Assembly (NCBI RefSeq): GCF_013522725.1
Contig: NZ_JAAMRF010000008.1
Location: 1 to 64,000 of the forward strand
Length of the DNA: 64,000 bases
From: Stutzerimonas azotifigens
GTDB lineage: Bacteria; Pseudomonadota; Gammaproteobacteria; Pseudomonadales; Pseudomonadaceae
Direction: 5' to 3'
Positions within the stretch are counted from its first letter, which is position 1, and each line of letters starts with the position of its first letter. Below are positions 29,219-40,350 of this stretch, piece after piece. Below the pieces are notes generated by a model that saw nothing but the letters and a program-made list of their open reading frames with translations, searched no databases and had not been told where the DNA came from. Position numbers and translations under genes: made by a program.

Positions 29219-29997
29219 GCCAGCCCCTGTCGTGCTTTCAGGATGCGTTCGTTGAAGCGCTGTACGGGCGCCCGGCGGCGCCGCTGGCTGAGCTGGCCGT
29301 GCAACCGGGTTTTGCCCTCTACCGCAACGGCGTGCTGGGCAATTGCATGCAGGCGCTGTGCGACAACTTTCCAAGTGTCGAGCGCCTGGTCGGCCATGAC
29401 TGGCTGCTTGCTGCCGGGCAGGTCTACGCTCACGCCTCGCCGCCAACGGATGCAAGACTGATCCATTACGGCGCAGACTTCCCGGCATTTCTCGCCACGT
29501 TCGAGCCCGCGCAGGAGCTGCCGTATCTGCCCGCGGTGGCGATGATTGATCGCCTCTGGATCGAAGCGTTCACCGCCGACCTGCAACCCCCATTGTCCGC
29601 CGCCTGCCTGGCCACCGTGCCGGCCGAGCAATTGGGCGAGCTATGCCTGCGCCCACTGGCCAGCGCGCGCTGGGGGTGGTTTACCGACTGCCCGGCGTAC
29701 ACCCTCTGGCGCTGCAACCGTGACGGTACGGTGCTGCCCGACACCTTGGATTGGAGCGGTGAAGGCGTATTGCTGGTGGGCAATGAACACGGCGTTGCCG
29801 CACAGCCGCTATCCCACGGCGCAGTGGCGTTTCTGGACGCCTGCTCACAGTGTCATTCGCTGGACGCTGCGGCTGCGCAGGCGCTTGGCATATCTCCAAA
29901 CCTGAACTTCACAGAACTGCTCGGCCAGCTGCTCACCACCGGCGCCCTGGCGTCGCTCCCCGATACAAGCGCCCCTCTCCTGCTGAAGGAATCCTGA
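29215..29997 (+). CDS. bufC: DUF2063 partner protein of the MNIO enzyme
   Basis: A 260-residue protein with the DUF2063 domain in its first half ([13 protein letters not shown]... [29 protein letters not shown]), which in bufferin systems presents the precursor leader to the MNIO enzyme. The C-terminal part (about residues 170-255) is a divergent winged-helix-like region. It is translationally coupled to bufB (ATGA) and overlaps nothing downstream; doxX begins 3 bp after its stop. Confidence 0.88.
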   Translation: MSQPLSCFQDAFVEALYGRPAAPLAELAVQPGFALYRNGVLGNCMQALCDNFPSVERLVGHDWLLAAGQVYAHASPPTDARLIHYGADFPAFLATFEPAQELPYLPAVAMIDRLWIEAFTADLQPPLSAACLATVPAEQLGELCLRPLASARWGWFTDCPAYTLWRCNRDGTVLPDTLDWSGEGVLLVGNEHGVAAQPLSHGAVAFLDACSQCHSLDAAAAQALGISPNLNFTELLGQLLTTGALASLPDTSAPLLLKES

Positions 29998-29999
29998 TA

Positions 30000-30446
30000 A
30001 TGCACACCCACACCTCGCCACGCGAAACCGGCTGGCTGGCAGCGGCCGCCCAACGCCTGGTACACGAAGACCTGATCCTGCTCGTCGCCCGGCTGGGAAT
30101 CGCTTCGGTATTTTTTTTGTCCGCTCGCACCAAGGTCGAAGGCTGGCTGACCGTCGCGCCCGGTACCTTCGACCTGTTTCGCTATGAATACGCCTTGCCC
30201 CTGTTGCCGCCGGAACTGGCGGCGCACCTTGCCACCTATGCAGAACACCTGTTCCCCGTGCTGCTGGTGCTCGGGATGCTGACGCGTGTGTCGGCGCTGG
30301 CTTTGTTGGGCATGACGCTGGTGATCGAGATATTCGTCTACCCCGACGCCTGGGCGACGCACCTGTCGTGGGCGGGCCTGCTGCTGTTGCTGATCGGCCG
30401 AGGCGCGGGACGCTGGTCAATCGATCAATGGATCGCCGCCCGATGA
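30000..30446 (+). CDS. DoxX-family membrane protein of the bufferin operon
   Basis: A 148-residue protein with four helices ([21 protein letters not shown] onward), a DoxX/TQO-small-like inner-membrane protein. DoxX genes often end bufferin operons; a role in electron transfer to the modifying enzymes or envelope redox balance is inferred only. An interrupted segment follows: the next 36 bp lead straight into the metallopeptidase N-terminal fragment. Confidence 0.82.
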   Translation: MHTHTSPRETGWLAAAAQRLVHEDLILLVARLGIASVFFLSARTKVEGWLTVAPGTFDLFRYEYALPLLPPELAAHLATYAEHLFPVLLVLGMLTRVSALALLGMTLVIEIFVYPDAWATHLSWAGLLLLLIGRGAGRWSIDQWIAAR

Positions 30447-30482
30447 ACATGCCATAGATCTTTGCGCGCCAAGGGCTAAACG

Positions 30483-30755
30483 CTACTCAGCAAACATCCG
30501 CAAATCACGCCCAGGTAGTCGCCCATAAGCTGACTGACCCGAGGGCGCGAGGCAATTGTCATAGAGCACCTTGTCGATCGCCGGCGCGCTTTTCAGATGC
30601 GCCTGGCGTAACTGCTGCACAGCGCCATACAGCGTCTTGTCGCGCGGGTGACGCTGCGGGTAACGCAGGGCCCGATAATCGCCCAGACGCCCTCCGGCGA
30701 TCATCCGAAAGACCTGCTGCTGCAGCGCTTCGGGATAGCCCTGCAAGTGTTTGAG
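30483..30755 (-). pseudogene. N-terminal fragment of the M48/YgjP-type metallopeptidase
   Basis: The minus-strand frame LKHLQGYPEALQQQV...GRLGDY...DKTLYGAVQQLRQAHLKSAPAIDKVLYDN aligns with the first half of E. coli YgjP (remembered: LTYLQGYPEQLLSQV... INKVMYDN). After YDNCL the homology stops and 21 unrelated codons lead to a stop. The C-terminal half is at 26174-26323. The start codon is also unsatisfactory: ATG 30772 is out of frame by one base. The longer open frame to 31049 is antisense to the aldolase and is not real. Confidence 0.78.
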
Positions 30756-30807
30756 TGGGGCGTGGGGTTCATCGCGCGCAGTATGCCCGCGGCGCGGCTG
30801 GCTGGGA

Positions 30808-31593
30808 TCAGCTGGCGAAGTCCGGCTCGCTGCGCTGCAGCTGGCGGCGCAGGCTGTCCAGGTGCAGTCGGGCGCTTTCGGCGGCGCCGTCCTGCATCTG
30901 CCGGCAGGCGGCGTGTGCCGCTTCGGCTGTGACGCGCTTGAGCGGGCGGCCGCTGGCCATGGCCTTGAGCTGCACCTCGGCGGCACGTTCGAGGTAGTAG
31001 AGGTCGTCCCAGGCTTCGGCGACGCTCGGGCCGAGCACCAGCGGGCCATGGTTCTTCAGCAGCACGATGTCCTTGTCGCCAGCGGCGCGGGCGATGCGTT
31101 CGCCCTCGGCGTTGTCCAGCGCCAGGCCGTTGTAGTCTTCGTCCACGGCAATGCGGCCGAAGAACTTCAGCGCGGTCTGCCCTGCCCAGGCGAAGGGTTG
31201 TCCTTCGAGCATGCACAGTGCGGTCGCATTGGGCATGTGGGTATGGAACGCCGCGGTGGCCCGCGGGTTGAGCCGGTGCAACTGGGCGTGGATGTAGAAC
31301 GCAGTGGCCTCGGGGCGCCCCTGGCCGAACCGCACGTGACCGTCGAAGTCGCAGATCAGCAGCGAGGAGGCGGTTACCTCGGCGAACGCCAGGCCATAGG
31401 GGTTGACCAGAAACAGCTCCGGGTGCCCCGGCAGCACGACGGAAAAGTGATTGCAGATACCTTCGGCCAGGCCCAGGCGCGCGGCCATGCGAAAGCAGGC
31501 GGCCAGATCCAGGCGCGCCTCACGGATCGCGGGGCTGTCGAGGGCTGCGGCGGGCGCGGCGCTGCTACGGGGCGCTTCGAAGGCATGGGCCAT
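30808..31593 (-). CDS. Class II aldolase/adducin family protein
   Basis: A 261-residue zinc-dependent aldolase-like enzyme. Conserved features are NHFSVVLPG, the metal-binding FHTHMPN, and LLKNHGPLVLG. Homologues act as sugar-phosphate aldolases, or on keto acids; the specificity is unknown. ATG 31593 has GAGGAT upstream. It sits divergent from a class III aminotransferase across a 212-bp gap, and probably belongs to the MocR-linked cluster. Confidence 0.85.
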   Translation of the reverse strand: MAHAFEAPRSSAAPAAALDSPAIREARLDLAACFRMAARLGLAEGICNHFSVVLPGHPELFLVNPYGLAFAEVTASSLLICDFDGHVRFGQGRPEATAFYIHAQLHRLNPRATAAFHTHMPNATALCMLEGQPFAWAGQTALKFFGRIAVDEDYNGLALDNAEGERIARAAGDKDIVLLKNHGPLVLGPSVAEAWDDLYYLERAAEVQLKAMASGRPLKRVTAEAAHAACRQMQDGAAESARLHLDSLRRQLQRSEPDFAS

Positions 31594-31805
31594 GACGGGA
31601 TCCTCGGGTAATGAGCATGGGCGCAGCCTCGTCTGCCGGACCGCCGCAGCCAAGGGCCAGTCGGACTCGTCGCTCGGGACAGCTGACCCGTTGCCGCCGC
31701 GCATCTGGCCCTACGTGGCCATGCCGATTGTTCCTAAGGTGAGCGCCACACGGGGCTGCCTTCCGGGTTGCCTCAGCCGTTCTCCATGCCTTTCCCGAGG
31801 TCCGC

Positions 31806-33134
31806 ATGAGCATCCCTGCGCAGCCAAGCAACCAGTACGTCCATGATCTGGATCGCGAACATGTATTCCATTCCTGGTCGACCCAGGGCGCCCTCAATCC
31901 GCTGGTGATCGCCGGGGGCTCCGGCTGCACGCTGTGGGATTACGACGGCAAGCAGTACCTGGATTTCAGCAGCCAGCTGGTCAACACCAACATCGGCCAC
32001 CAGCACCCCGCCGTAGTGGCGGCGATCAAGGCCCAGGCCGACACGCTGGTCACGGTGGCGCCGGCCACGGCCAACCTGATGCGCGGCGAGGCGGCCAAGC
32101 GCATCCTAGCCCGCGCACCGGCGGGCTTTTCGAAGGTGTTCTTCACCAACGCAGGTGCCGATGCCAACGAGAACGCCATGCGCATGGCGCGGATCTACAC
32201 CGGGCGCGACAAGATTCTCTCCGCCTATCGCTCCTACCACGGCAGCACCGGCGCGGCGATCGTCGCCACCGGTGATCCGCGGCGCGTACCGAACGAGTTC
32301 GCCCGTGGTCATGTGCACTTCTTCAACCCCTACCTCTACCGCACCGAATTCCACGCCAGCAATGAGGAAGAAGAATGCGAACGCGCCCTGGCGCACCTGC
32401 GCCGGGTGATCGAGTGTGAAGGCCCCGGGGCGACCGCGGCGATCCTGCTGGAGACCATTCCGGGCACCGCCGGCATTTTGGTGCCGCCCAAAGGCTACCT
32501 GCCGGGCGTGCGCAAGCTGGCCGACGAGTACGGCATCCTGCTGATCTTCGATGAGGTGATGGCCGGCTTCGGCCGCACCGGCAGCTGGCTGGCGCTGGAC
32601 CATTTCGACGCTGTGCCGGACCTGATCTGTTTCGCCAAGGGCGTGAATTCAGGCTACGTGCCGGCCGGCGGCGTGATGATCTCCAAACCGATCTGCGACT
32701 ATTTCGACAACCATTTCTTCCCGGGCGGGCTGACTTATTCCGGACACCCGCTGGCGATGGCGGCCATCGTCGCCACGCTTGATGCGATGAGCGAAGAGGG
32801 AATGGTCGACAACGCCCGGCGCATCGGCCAGGAGCTTCTCGGGCCAGGGCTCGAGCGCCTCGCCGAACGCCACCGGCTGATCGGTGAGGTGCGTGGCATC
32901 GGGCTGTTCTGGGCCCTGGAGTTCGTCAGCGACGCGCGTCTGCGCACACCCCTGGCCGGCCCGCTGGTGGCGCAGATGAAAGCCGCCTTCGCCGCACGCG
33001 GGCTGCTCACCTTCACCGTGGAGAACCGGCTGCATGTGGTGCCGCCCTGCATCGTCAATGCCGCCCAGGTGGAAGAGGCGTTGGCGATCCTCGACGAGGT
33101 GATCGGCGAGTTCTCCGCACGCCACGCGGCCTGA
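31806..33134 (+). CDS. Class III (omega) aminotransferase, PLP-dependent
   Basis: A 442-residue enzyme. The PLP lysine is in ICFAKGVNSGYVPAGG, the phosphate-binding loop in TNAGADANENAMRMAR and the Asp in LLIFDEVMAGFGRTG. Annotations for close relatives vary (aspartate aminotransferase family, taurine- or beta-alanine-type). The substrate is likely an omega-amine; pyruvate or 2-oxoglutarate as acceptor is inferred. It is convergent with the MocR regulator, 9 bp apart. Confidence 0.88.
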   Translation: MSIPAQPSNQYVHDLDREHVFHSWSTQGALNPLVIAGGSGCTLWDYDGKQYLDFSSQLVNTNIGHQHPAVVAAIKAQADTLVTVAPATANLMRGEAAKRILARAPAGFSKVFFTNAGADANENAMRMARIYTGRDKILSAYRSYHGSTGAAIVATGDPRRVPNEFARGHVHFFNPYLYRTEFHASNEEEECERALAHLRRVIECEGPGATAAILLETIPGTAGILVPPKGYLPGVRKLADEYGILLIFDEVMAGFGRTGSWLALDHFDAVPDLICFAKGVNSGYVPAGGVMISKPICDYFDNHFFPGGLTYSGHPLAMAAIVATLDAMSEEGMVDNARRIGQELLGPGLERLAERHRLIGEVRGIGLFWALEFVSDARLRTPLAGPLVAQMKAAFAARGLLTFTVENRLHVVPPCIVNAAQVEEALAILDEVIGEFSARHAA

Positions 33135-33143
33135 GCCGGCCGG

Positions 33144-34637
33144 TCACTGCATGGCGAGGCTGTCGGCCAGGCGCTGGATGCCGGGGCGGATACGCTCCAG
33201 GTCGATGGCGTTGAAGCCCAGGCGAAAGTAGTGCCCGGGCGGACACTCATCGAAGAAGAATTGGGAGCCCGGCTCGATCAGCACGCTGTGCTGCGCCGCT
33301 GCCCAGGCCAGTTTCTGGGTATCGACGTTGTCCGGCGCGCAGAGCCAGAACGCACTGGCGCCGGCACCGCTGACGTGGCGACAGCCGTCGAGGTCGCCTT
33401 CCAGAGCCTGACGCAGGGCTTCGCGGCGTCGGCTGTGCTCTTCACGAAAGCGACGCAGGTGGGCGTCGTAGTGACCCTGGGCGAGAAACTGGGCGAGCAT
33501 GCGCTGGTTGTTCAAAGGCGGATGGCGGTACATCAGCCGACGTAGCGCGCGCAACTCGTCGATCAGCTCGGCGTCGGCCACCAGATAGCCCAGACGCAGG
33601 CCCGGCGAGAACGCCTTCGACATGCTGCTCATGTAGATGATCCGACCGCTGCTGTCGCCCGCCTTCAGTGCCGGTTGCGGGCGGTTGTCCAGGTTCAGCT
33701 CGGCATCGTAGTCGTCTTCGATCACCACCTGGTCATGGCGGCGGATCATCGCCAGCAATTCGCTGCGGCGAGCGCTGCTCATGCTGACACCGGTCGGCAC
33801 CTGGTGACCGGGCGTGACGTAGAGGTAGTTGCAGCCGGCCAGGCGCTCGTCGATCACCAACCCCTGTGCGTCCACGTCCTGCATCTGGATCTCGGCACTC
33901 TGCAGATCGAAGATGTTCCAGGCGTCGCGATACCCCGGATTTTCCATACCGACCCTGATGCCTTTGCCCATCAGCAGCGTGCTCAGCAGGTAGAGCGCAT
34001 TCTGCGAACCGAGGGTCACCAGGATTTCCTCGGGCCTGGCCCAGATGCCGCGCTTGGGTAATACCCGGGTGCGCAGCTGTTCGATCAGGGTGGCGTCGTC
34101 CTGGTCGAAGCGGTCCCCGGTCCAGGCCCGGTTGCTCTCGCTGCGCAAGGTGTCGCGGGAGACTTCGCGCCAGCGTTCGAGGGGAAACAGATCGGCAATC
34201 GGCTGGCCGTAGATGAACGGATAGGTAAAGCGCGGCCAGTTACTCGGGCGCAGCACGCCGGGGCGCAGGCTCGGCTGCATGCGAAAGCGGCTGCTCCAGT
34301 CCGGTGCAGGTTCGGCTTCCGTTGCGCTGTGTACGGTCAGCGGACGAGGCGCGGTGCAGGGCGCAGCGGCGTGATCGCCCGCGTCGCAGTAATCCGGATG
34401 CAGGTAATAGCCGCTGCGCGGACGGCTGATCAGATAGCCGTTGTCGAGCAGGCTCTCGTACACCAGCGCCACGGTGTTGCGCGAGATGGCCAGCTGCTGC
34501 GAGAGCCGCCGGCAGGAAGGCAAGGGTTCGTCGGCCGGAAAGGCGCCGGCCAGGATCGCCGAGACCAGCGACTCGCGCAGTTGCTCCTGCAGGCCGCGTC
34601 GGTGGTCGAAGTCCAAGTGGAAGAAGTGATCGATCAT
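33144..34637 (-). CDS. MocR/PdxR-type GntR-aminotransferase fusion regulator
   Basis: A 497-residue fusion: an N-terminal winged helix (residues about 10-80; LQEQLRESLVSAILAGAFPADEPLPSCRRLSQQLAISRNTVALVYESLLDNGYL) joined to a class I aminotransferase-like domain. The PLP-lysine region reads YMSSMSKAFSPGLRLGYL and IEDDYDAEL is conserved. MocR proteins regulate neighbouring amine metabolism or transport by binding PLP-linked effectors. The start is ATG 34637 behind GGGGAGA. It is divergent from the ABC importer operon, likely its control point. Confidence 0.9.
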   Translation of the reverse strand: MIDHFFHLDFDHRRGLQEQLRESLVSAILAGAFPADEPLPSCRRLSQQLAISRNTVALVYESLLDNGYLISRPRSGYYLHPDYCDAGDHAAAPCTAPRPLTVHSATEAEPAPDWSSRFRMQPSLRPGVLRPSNWPRFTYPFIYGQPIADLFPLERWREVSRDTLRSESNRAWTGDRFDQDDATLIEQLRTRVLPKRGIWARPEEILVTLGSQNALYLLSTLLMGKGIRVGMENPGYRDAWNIFDLQSAEIQMQDVDAQGLVIDERLAGCNYLYVTPGHQVPTGVSMSSARRSELLAMIRRHDQVVIEDDYDAELNLDNRPQPALKAGDSSGRIIYMSSMSKAFSPGLRLGYLVADAELIDELRALRRLMYRHPPLNNQRMLAQFLAQGHYDAHLRRFREEHSRRREALRQALEGDLDGCRHVSGAGASAFWLCAPDNVDTQKLAWAAAQHSVLIEPGSQFFFDECPPGHYFRLGFNAIDLERIRPGIQRLADSLAMQ

Positions 34638-34821
34638 GCGCGGTCTCCCCATAGTCCGACAACCAGCCGAAGCAAGAATCGAACCGTGGCGTCCACTGGC
34701 CAGTCGACTACCGGCAACTGCACCTATCGCTGCGCCAGCCTGGCTCTCTATGGTGAAAGCGCCACCACCCCGGCGCCAGACCCAGCGTCCGCGCCGCCAT
34801 TCGCGATACAGGGAGCAGCAG

Positions 34822-35730
34822 ATGACACACGCCGGCATCGATTCGATCTTCGCTTTGCAACCCGCCCGCCGCCTGATGCGCGGGCTGGCCCTGCTGACAC
34901 TGGGCAGCTGCCTTCTGGCCGGTTCGCTGACCGCCCACGCCGACCTCGCCGACGCGAAGAAGCGCGGCTACCTCACCGCCGCCACCGAGGACGACTACGC
35001 GCCGTTCAACTTCATCGTCGACGGCAAGCCGCAGGGCTTCCACAGTGACCTGCTGGTGGAGCTCAAGGCCTACGCACAGAAGTCCGGGCTGGACGTGCGC
35101 CAGGAAATCCTGCCCTGGACCGGCCTGCTCGCCTCGGTGTCGTCCGGCCAGTACGACATGGCCTTCACCGGTGCGTTGGTGACCGACGACCGGCTGCGGG
35201 TGTTCAACTTCTCCCCGCCGTTCGCCTCGGCGCAGCACTACTTCGTCAAGCGCGCCAAAGACGACAGCATCACCGACATCGCCAGTCTCAGCGGCAAGAG
35301 CGTCGGCGTACAGGCCGGCAGTGCCCTCCTGGCGCGGCTGCCGGAACTCAAGGCGATGCTGGCCAAGACCGGCGGCAAGATGGGTGAAGTCCGGGAGTAT
35401 CCCTCCTATCCGGAAATCTATGCGGACCTGGCCAATGGCCGCCTGGATATCGCGGTGAACGCGGTCATTTCGGTCAACGACCTGGTCAAGACGCGCGGCG
35501 ACGTGTTCGCCAAGGGCCTGCCGGTTTCGGGTAACGGCTTCGCCGCATGGCCGGTGCCGAAGAACAGCCCGGAGCTGCTGAAATTTCTCACCGGGTTCAT
35601 GGATGAGATCCGCGCCAGTGGCAAGCTCGCCGAGCTGCAGACCAAGTGGTTCGGCGAGGCCTTTCCTGACATGCCGGTCGAGCCGATCACCAGCGTCGAG
35701 CAGTTCCACACGCTGGCTGGGATGGAATGA
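34822..35730 (+). CDS. Polar amino acid-type ABC transporter, periplasmic binding protein
   Basis: A 302-residue protein of the family 3 solute-binding fold, with a long hydrophobic signal (GLALLTLGSCLLAGSLTAHA). Motifs: AATEDDYAPFNFIVDGKPQGFHSDL, DMAFTGALVTDDRLRVFNFSPPF, GKSVGVQAGSA. This matches the polar amino acid binders. The start at 34822 follows GGGAGCAG; a second in-frame ATG lies 25 codons on, before the signal core. Two permeases and an ATPase follow. Confidence 0.9.
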   Translation: MTHAGIDSIFALQPARRLMRGLALLTLGSCLLAGSLTAHADLADAKKRGYLTAATEDDYAPFNFIVDGKPQGFHSDLLVELKAYAQKSGLDVRQEILPWTGLLASVSSGQYDMAFTGALVTDDRLRVFNFSPPFASAQHYFVKRAKDDSITDIASLSGKSVGVQAGSALLARLPELKAMLAKTGGKMGEVREYPSYPEIYADLANGRLDIAVNAVISVNDLVKTRGDVFAKGLPVSGNGFAAWPVPKNSPELLKFLTGFMDEIRASGKLAELQTKWFGEAFPDMPVEPITSVEQFHTLAGME

Positions 35731-35791
35731 CGGTGGCGCCCGGCATCCGGCCCAACCTGCCGGGTAGCGCATTCAGGGACGAGGAGGAGCG

Positions 35792-36433
35792 ATGACTCTA
35801 CAGGCCTGGCTGTTGTTGCTCGAAGGCGCCTGGACCACCCTCTGGATCTGCGCCATCGCGATCGCCATCGGGGTGGTCGCAGGCCTGGGCATTGCCCTGC
35901 TGCGCATGGCCCGGGTGCCTTTTCTCGATCAGCTGCTGGTGCTCTACGTCAGCCTGGCGCGAGCCACCCCGCTGGTCACGCTGGTGCTGTTCATCTTTCT
36001 CACGGCGCCGACCATGGGCATCGGCATGGATCGCACCACGGCCGCGATCCTGGCGCTGACGCTGAACACCGCGGCGTTCAACGCCGAGATCTGGCGCGCC
36101 GCGTTCATCAGCTTCTCCCGGGAACAGAAGGAAGCCGCGCTGGCCTGCGGGATGACCAATGCGGTGTTCTTTCGCCGCATCATGCTGCCGCAGATGATCA
36201 CCAGCAGCCTGCCCGGGCTGGTCAATGAAATGTCGTTTCTGATCAAGGGCAGCCCAGCGATCGCGGTGATCGGCATCGTCGATCTGACACGGGTTACCAA
36301 CCGCATTTCCGCCGTGACCTACGACCCGTTGCCGCCGATCCTGGCTGCGGCGGTGCTCTACATGCTGATGATCGGCGTCCTGCTCAAGCTGCAGGCGATC
36401 GCCGAGAAGAAAGCCAACCGGTTGGCCATGTGA
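35792..36433 (+). CDS. Amino acid-type ABC transporter permease, subunit 1
   Basis: A 213-residue HisM/HisQ-type permease with five helices and the EAA loop KEAALACGMTNAVFFRRIMLPQMI. GAGGAGGAG lies just before the ATG. It works with the adjacent permease as a heterodimer. Confidence 0.93.
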   Translation: MTLQAWLLLLEGAWTTLWICAIAIAIGVVAGLGIALLRMARVPFLDQLLVLYVSLARATPLVTLVLFIFLTAPTMGIGMDRTTAAILALTLNTAAFNAEIWRAAFISFSREQKEAALACGMTNAVFFRRIMLPQMITSSLPGLVNEMSFLIKGSPAIAVIGIVDLTRVTNRISAVTYDPLPPILAAAVLYMLMIGVLLKLQAIAEKKANRLAM

Positions 36434-36443
36434 GGGCGCTGCG

Positions 36444-37098
36444 ATGAATGAATGGCAGATTCTCTGGGACGTGCGCGCCACCTTCGTCAGTGGTTTTCTC
36501 AATACCCTGGTGCTGTTCGGCGTGTCGGTCTGCGGCGCCTTCGCGGCGGGGTGCGCGATGACCTACGTGCTCGAGCAGGGCGGGATAGCGGCGCGGGTGC
36601 TGCGCGGTTTCATCAACGGCATGCGCATGCTGCCGTTTCTGATCCTGGCCTACCTGCTCTATTACGGGCTGCCGAGCCTTGGGCTGCGGATGAGCGCGTG
36701 GACGGCCGGGCTGATCGCCCTGGTGGTCTACCATGGCGCCTATTTCGCCGAGATCCTGCGCGGCACGCGGCTGGTGTTGCCCGAAGGCTATGTCGAGGCG
36801 GCCAAGGCCCACGGCTTCACTCCGTTCAGGCTGTTCCGCCGGATCATCCTGCCGCAGCTGGTGATCCGCTCCCGGCCTTTGCTGGGCAACCAATTGATCA
36901 TCGCCCTGAAGGATACGGCTTTCCTCACCATCATCACCGTGCAGGAGCTGACCGCGGCGGCCAACTCGGCGTCGGCCACTTATTTCATCCCGATGGAAGC
37001 CTTCGTCGTGGTGATCGCGCTCTACTGGCTGATCAGCATCGGCCTTGAACTGTCGTTGCGCTGGGCGGCACGCTTCGGCGCCAGGAGAGGATTCGAAA

Positions 37099-37106
<8 letters not shown>
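36444..37106 (+). CDS. Amino acid-type ABC transporter permease, subunit 2
   Basis: A 220-residue HisM/HisQ-type permease with five helices; the EAA loop is YVEAAKAHGFTPFRLFRRIILPQLV. Begins 10 bp after the first permease, and its stop lies 8 bp inside the ATPase gene, so all three are one operon. Confidence 0.93.
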
Positions 37107-38659
<1,553 letters not shown>

Positions 38660-38677
38660 GTCGTCGTCCCGCCTGGC

Positions 38678-39412
38678 TCAGGCGTTCAGCCGGGCCAGGC
38701 TGGTCAGCAGTATCCAGCCCGACATCAGCACCAGCAGCACGCCTATCCCGTTGCGCAGCGGAAAGCCGTGCCAGTGCCGATGCAGCCACTGGCCCGCGAG
38801 GTTACCGGCCAGGGCCGGCAACAGCAGGACTGCCGCCAGTTGCAGGTGCTCACTGCCGAAGCTGCCCATCCACCAGAGGCCGAGCAGGGCCCAGCCGCTG
38901 CAGACGGCGAAGAACACGATGGCGGTCGCGCGCAGGCGGACGGCCGGCAGGCCGCTGCGCAGCAGGTAGAGCATCAAGGGCGGGCCTCCGGCCGAGGCGA
39001 GGCTCATCGCCAGCCCGGCGACGAAGCCTGCGGGCAGGGCAAGGCGGCCGGTCATGTTCGGTGCTTCGGCCTGCGGTGCCTGCAGCAGCACCAGGCCCCC
39101 GCCAACCAGACAGAGCAGCCCCACCACCAGCGCCATCCAGCTGCTGGGTATGCGTGACAGGAGCAGCGAGCCCAACGGAATCGCCAGCAGCATGCCGACG
39201 ATGAGCAAGGCGCCGATCCGGCGATGAAAATGGCGCGCTGCGCCCTGCCAGAGGCTGACGCTGCAGATCAGATCGAGCAGCAGGGTGACGGGAATCGCCA
39301 CGGCCGGCGGATGCGTTGCCAGCAGGCCCAGGGCCAGCAACATGGCGAAGCCGAAGCCGCTGTAGCCACGCACCACCCCGGCAAACGCCGCCCAGATCCA
39401 CAGCATGCTCAT
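38678..39412 (-). CDS. TauE/SafE-family sulfite/organosulfonate exporter-type permease
   Basis: A 244-residue protein with eight or so hydrophobic segments and the typical TauE/SafE N-terminal half (AAFAGVVRGYSGFGFAMLLALGLLA). The family includes sulfite and sulfoacetate exporters, but most members are uncharacterised, so the substrate is open. Convergent with the SDR gene 18 bp away. Confidence 0.85.
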   Translation of the reverse strand: MSMLWIWAAFAGVVRGYSGFGFAMLLALGLLATHPPAVAIPVTLLLDLICSVSLWQGAARHFHRRIGALLIVGMLLAIPLGSLLLSRIPSSWMALVVGLLCLVGGGLVLLQAPQAEAPNMTGRLALPAGFVAGLAMSLASAGGPPLMLYLLRSGLPAVRLRATAIVFFAVCSGWALLGLWWMGSFGSEHLQLAAVLLLPALAGNLAGQWLHRHWHGFPLRNGIGVLLVLMSGWILLTSLARLNA

Positions 39413-39487
39413 CCCCGCCGGTTCGATGCCGCGACTCTAGAGCGGCGAGGAACGCGGACACAGGGCCAGTTGTGCAAGGCCGTCGGG

Positions 39488-40273
39488 TCAGCTTCGCTTG
39501 GGCCAGGCGAAACTGAGCAGGAACAGGGCGGCGGCCGAGACCACGATCGATGGCCCGGCCGGGGTGTCCTGGTACCAGGACATCGTCAGGCCAAGGCACA
39601 CCGCGAGAATGCCCAGCGCGCTGGCGCCGGCGGCCATCTGTTCGGGCGTGCGGGCATGTCGCTGGGCGGCGGCCGCCGGGATGATCAGCAGCGAGGTGAT
39701 CAGCAGCACGCCGACGATCTTCATCGCCACGGCGATGACCACCGCAATCAACAGCATCAGCGCCAGGCGGATCGCCGCCACCGGCAACCCTTCCACCTTC
39801 GCCAGCTCCTCGTGCACGGTCATTGCCAGCAGCGGCCGCCAGAGCGGCACCAGCATCGCCAGTACCATCGCACTACCCCCCAGGATCCAGGCCAGATCGG
39901 TCGGGCCGACGGCGAGCAGGTCGCCGAACAGATACCCCATCAGGTCGATGCGTACGTCCTTCATGAAGCTCAGAGTGACCAGCCCGAGGGACAGAGTGCT
40001 GTGGGCGAGGATGCCCAACAGGGTGTCGGAGGCCAGTGGCTGGCGCTGTTGCAGCGTGACCAGCAATACCGCCAGCAGGACGCAGCCGACGGTCACTGCG
40101 AGCGTCGGGCTGACATCGAGCATCAGGCCCAGGGCGACGCCGAACAGTGCAGCGTGGGAAAGCGTGTCGCCGAAATAGGCCATGCGCCGCCAGACTACGA
40201 AGGAGCCGAGCGGGCCCGCGACCAGGGCCAGCGCCAGGCCGGCGAGCAGGGCATTGAGTAGAAAGTCAGGCAT
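39488..40273 (-). CDS. znuB: Zinc ABC transporter permease
   Basis: A 261-residue ABC-3 type permease with about eight helices and the GDTLSHAALFGVALGLM motif near residue 33. It imports zinc with ZnuA and ZnuC. Transcribed as zur-znuC-znuB, 77 bp after znuC. Confidence 0.94.
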   Translation of the reverse strand: MPDFLLNALLAGLALALVAGPLGSFVVWRRMAYFGDTLSHAALFGVALGLMLDVSPTLAVTVGCVLLAVLLVTLQQRQPLASDTLLGILAHSTLSLGLVTLSFMKDVRIDLMGYLFGDLLAVGPTDLAWILGGSAMVLAMLVPLWRPLLAMTVHEELAKVEGLPVAAIRLALMLLIAVVIAVAMKIVGVLLITSLLIIPAAAAQRHARTPEQMAAGASALGILAVCLGLTMSWYQDTPAGPSIVVSAAALFLLSFAWPKRS

Positions 40274-40350
40274 GCGCGCTCCGGGTCAGACCGTGGAGGC
40301 GGCAGGCGCAGGGCCGCGGCGTGCGGCGCAGGGGAACGGGACGCAAGGAT

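Noticed and set aside
30483..31049. 188-codon minus-strand frame
   Set aside because: Only the last 91 codons are real (metallopeptidase fragment); the rest is a shadow of the class II aldolase gene on the same strand in another frame.
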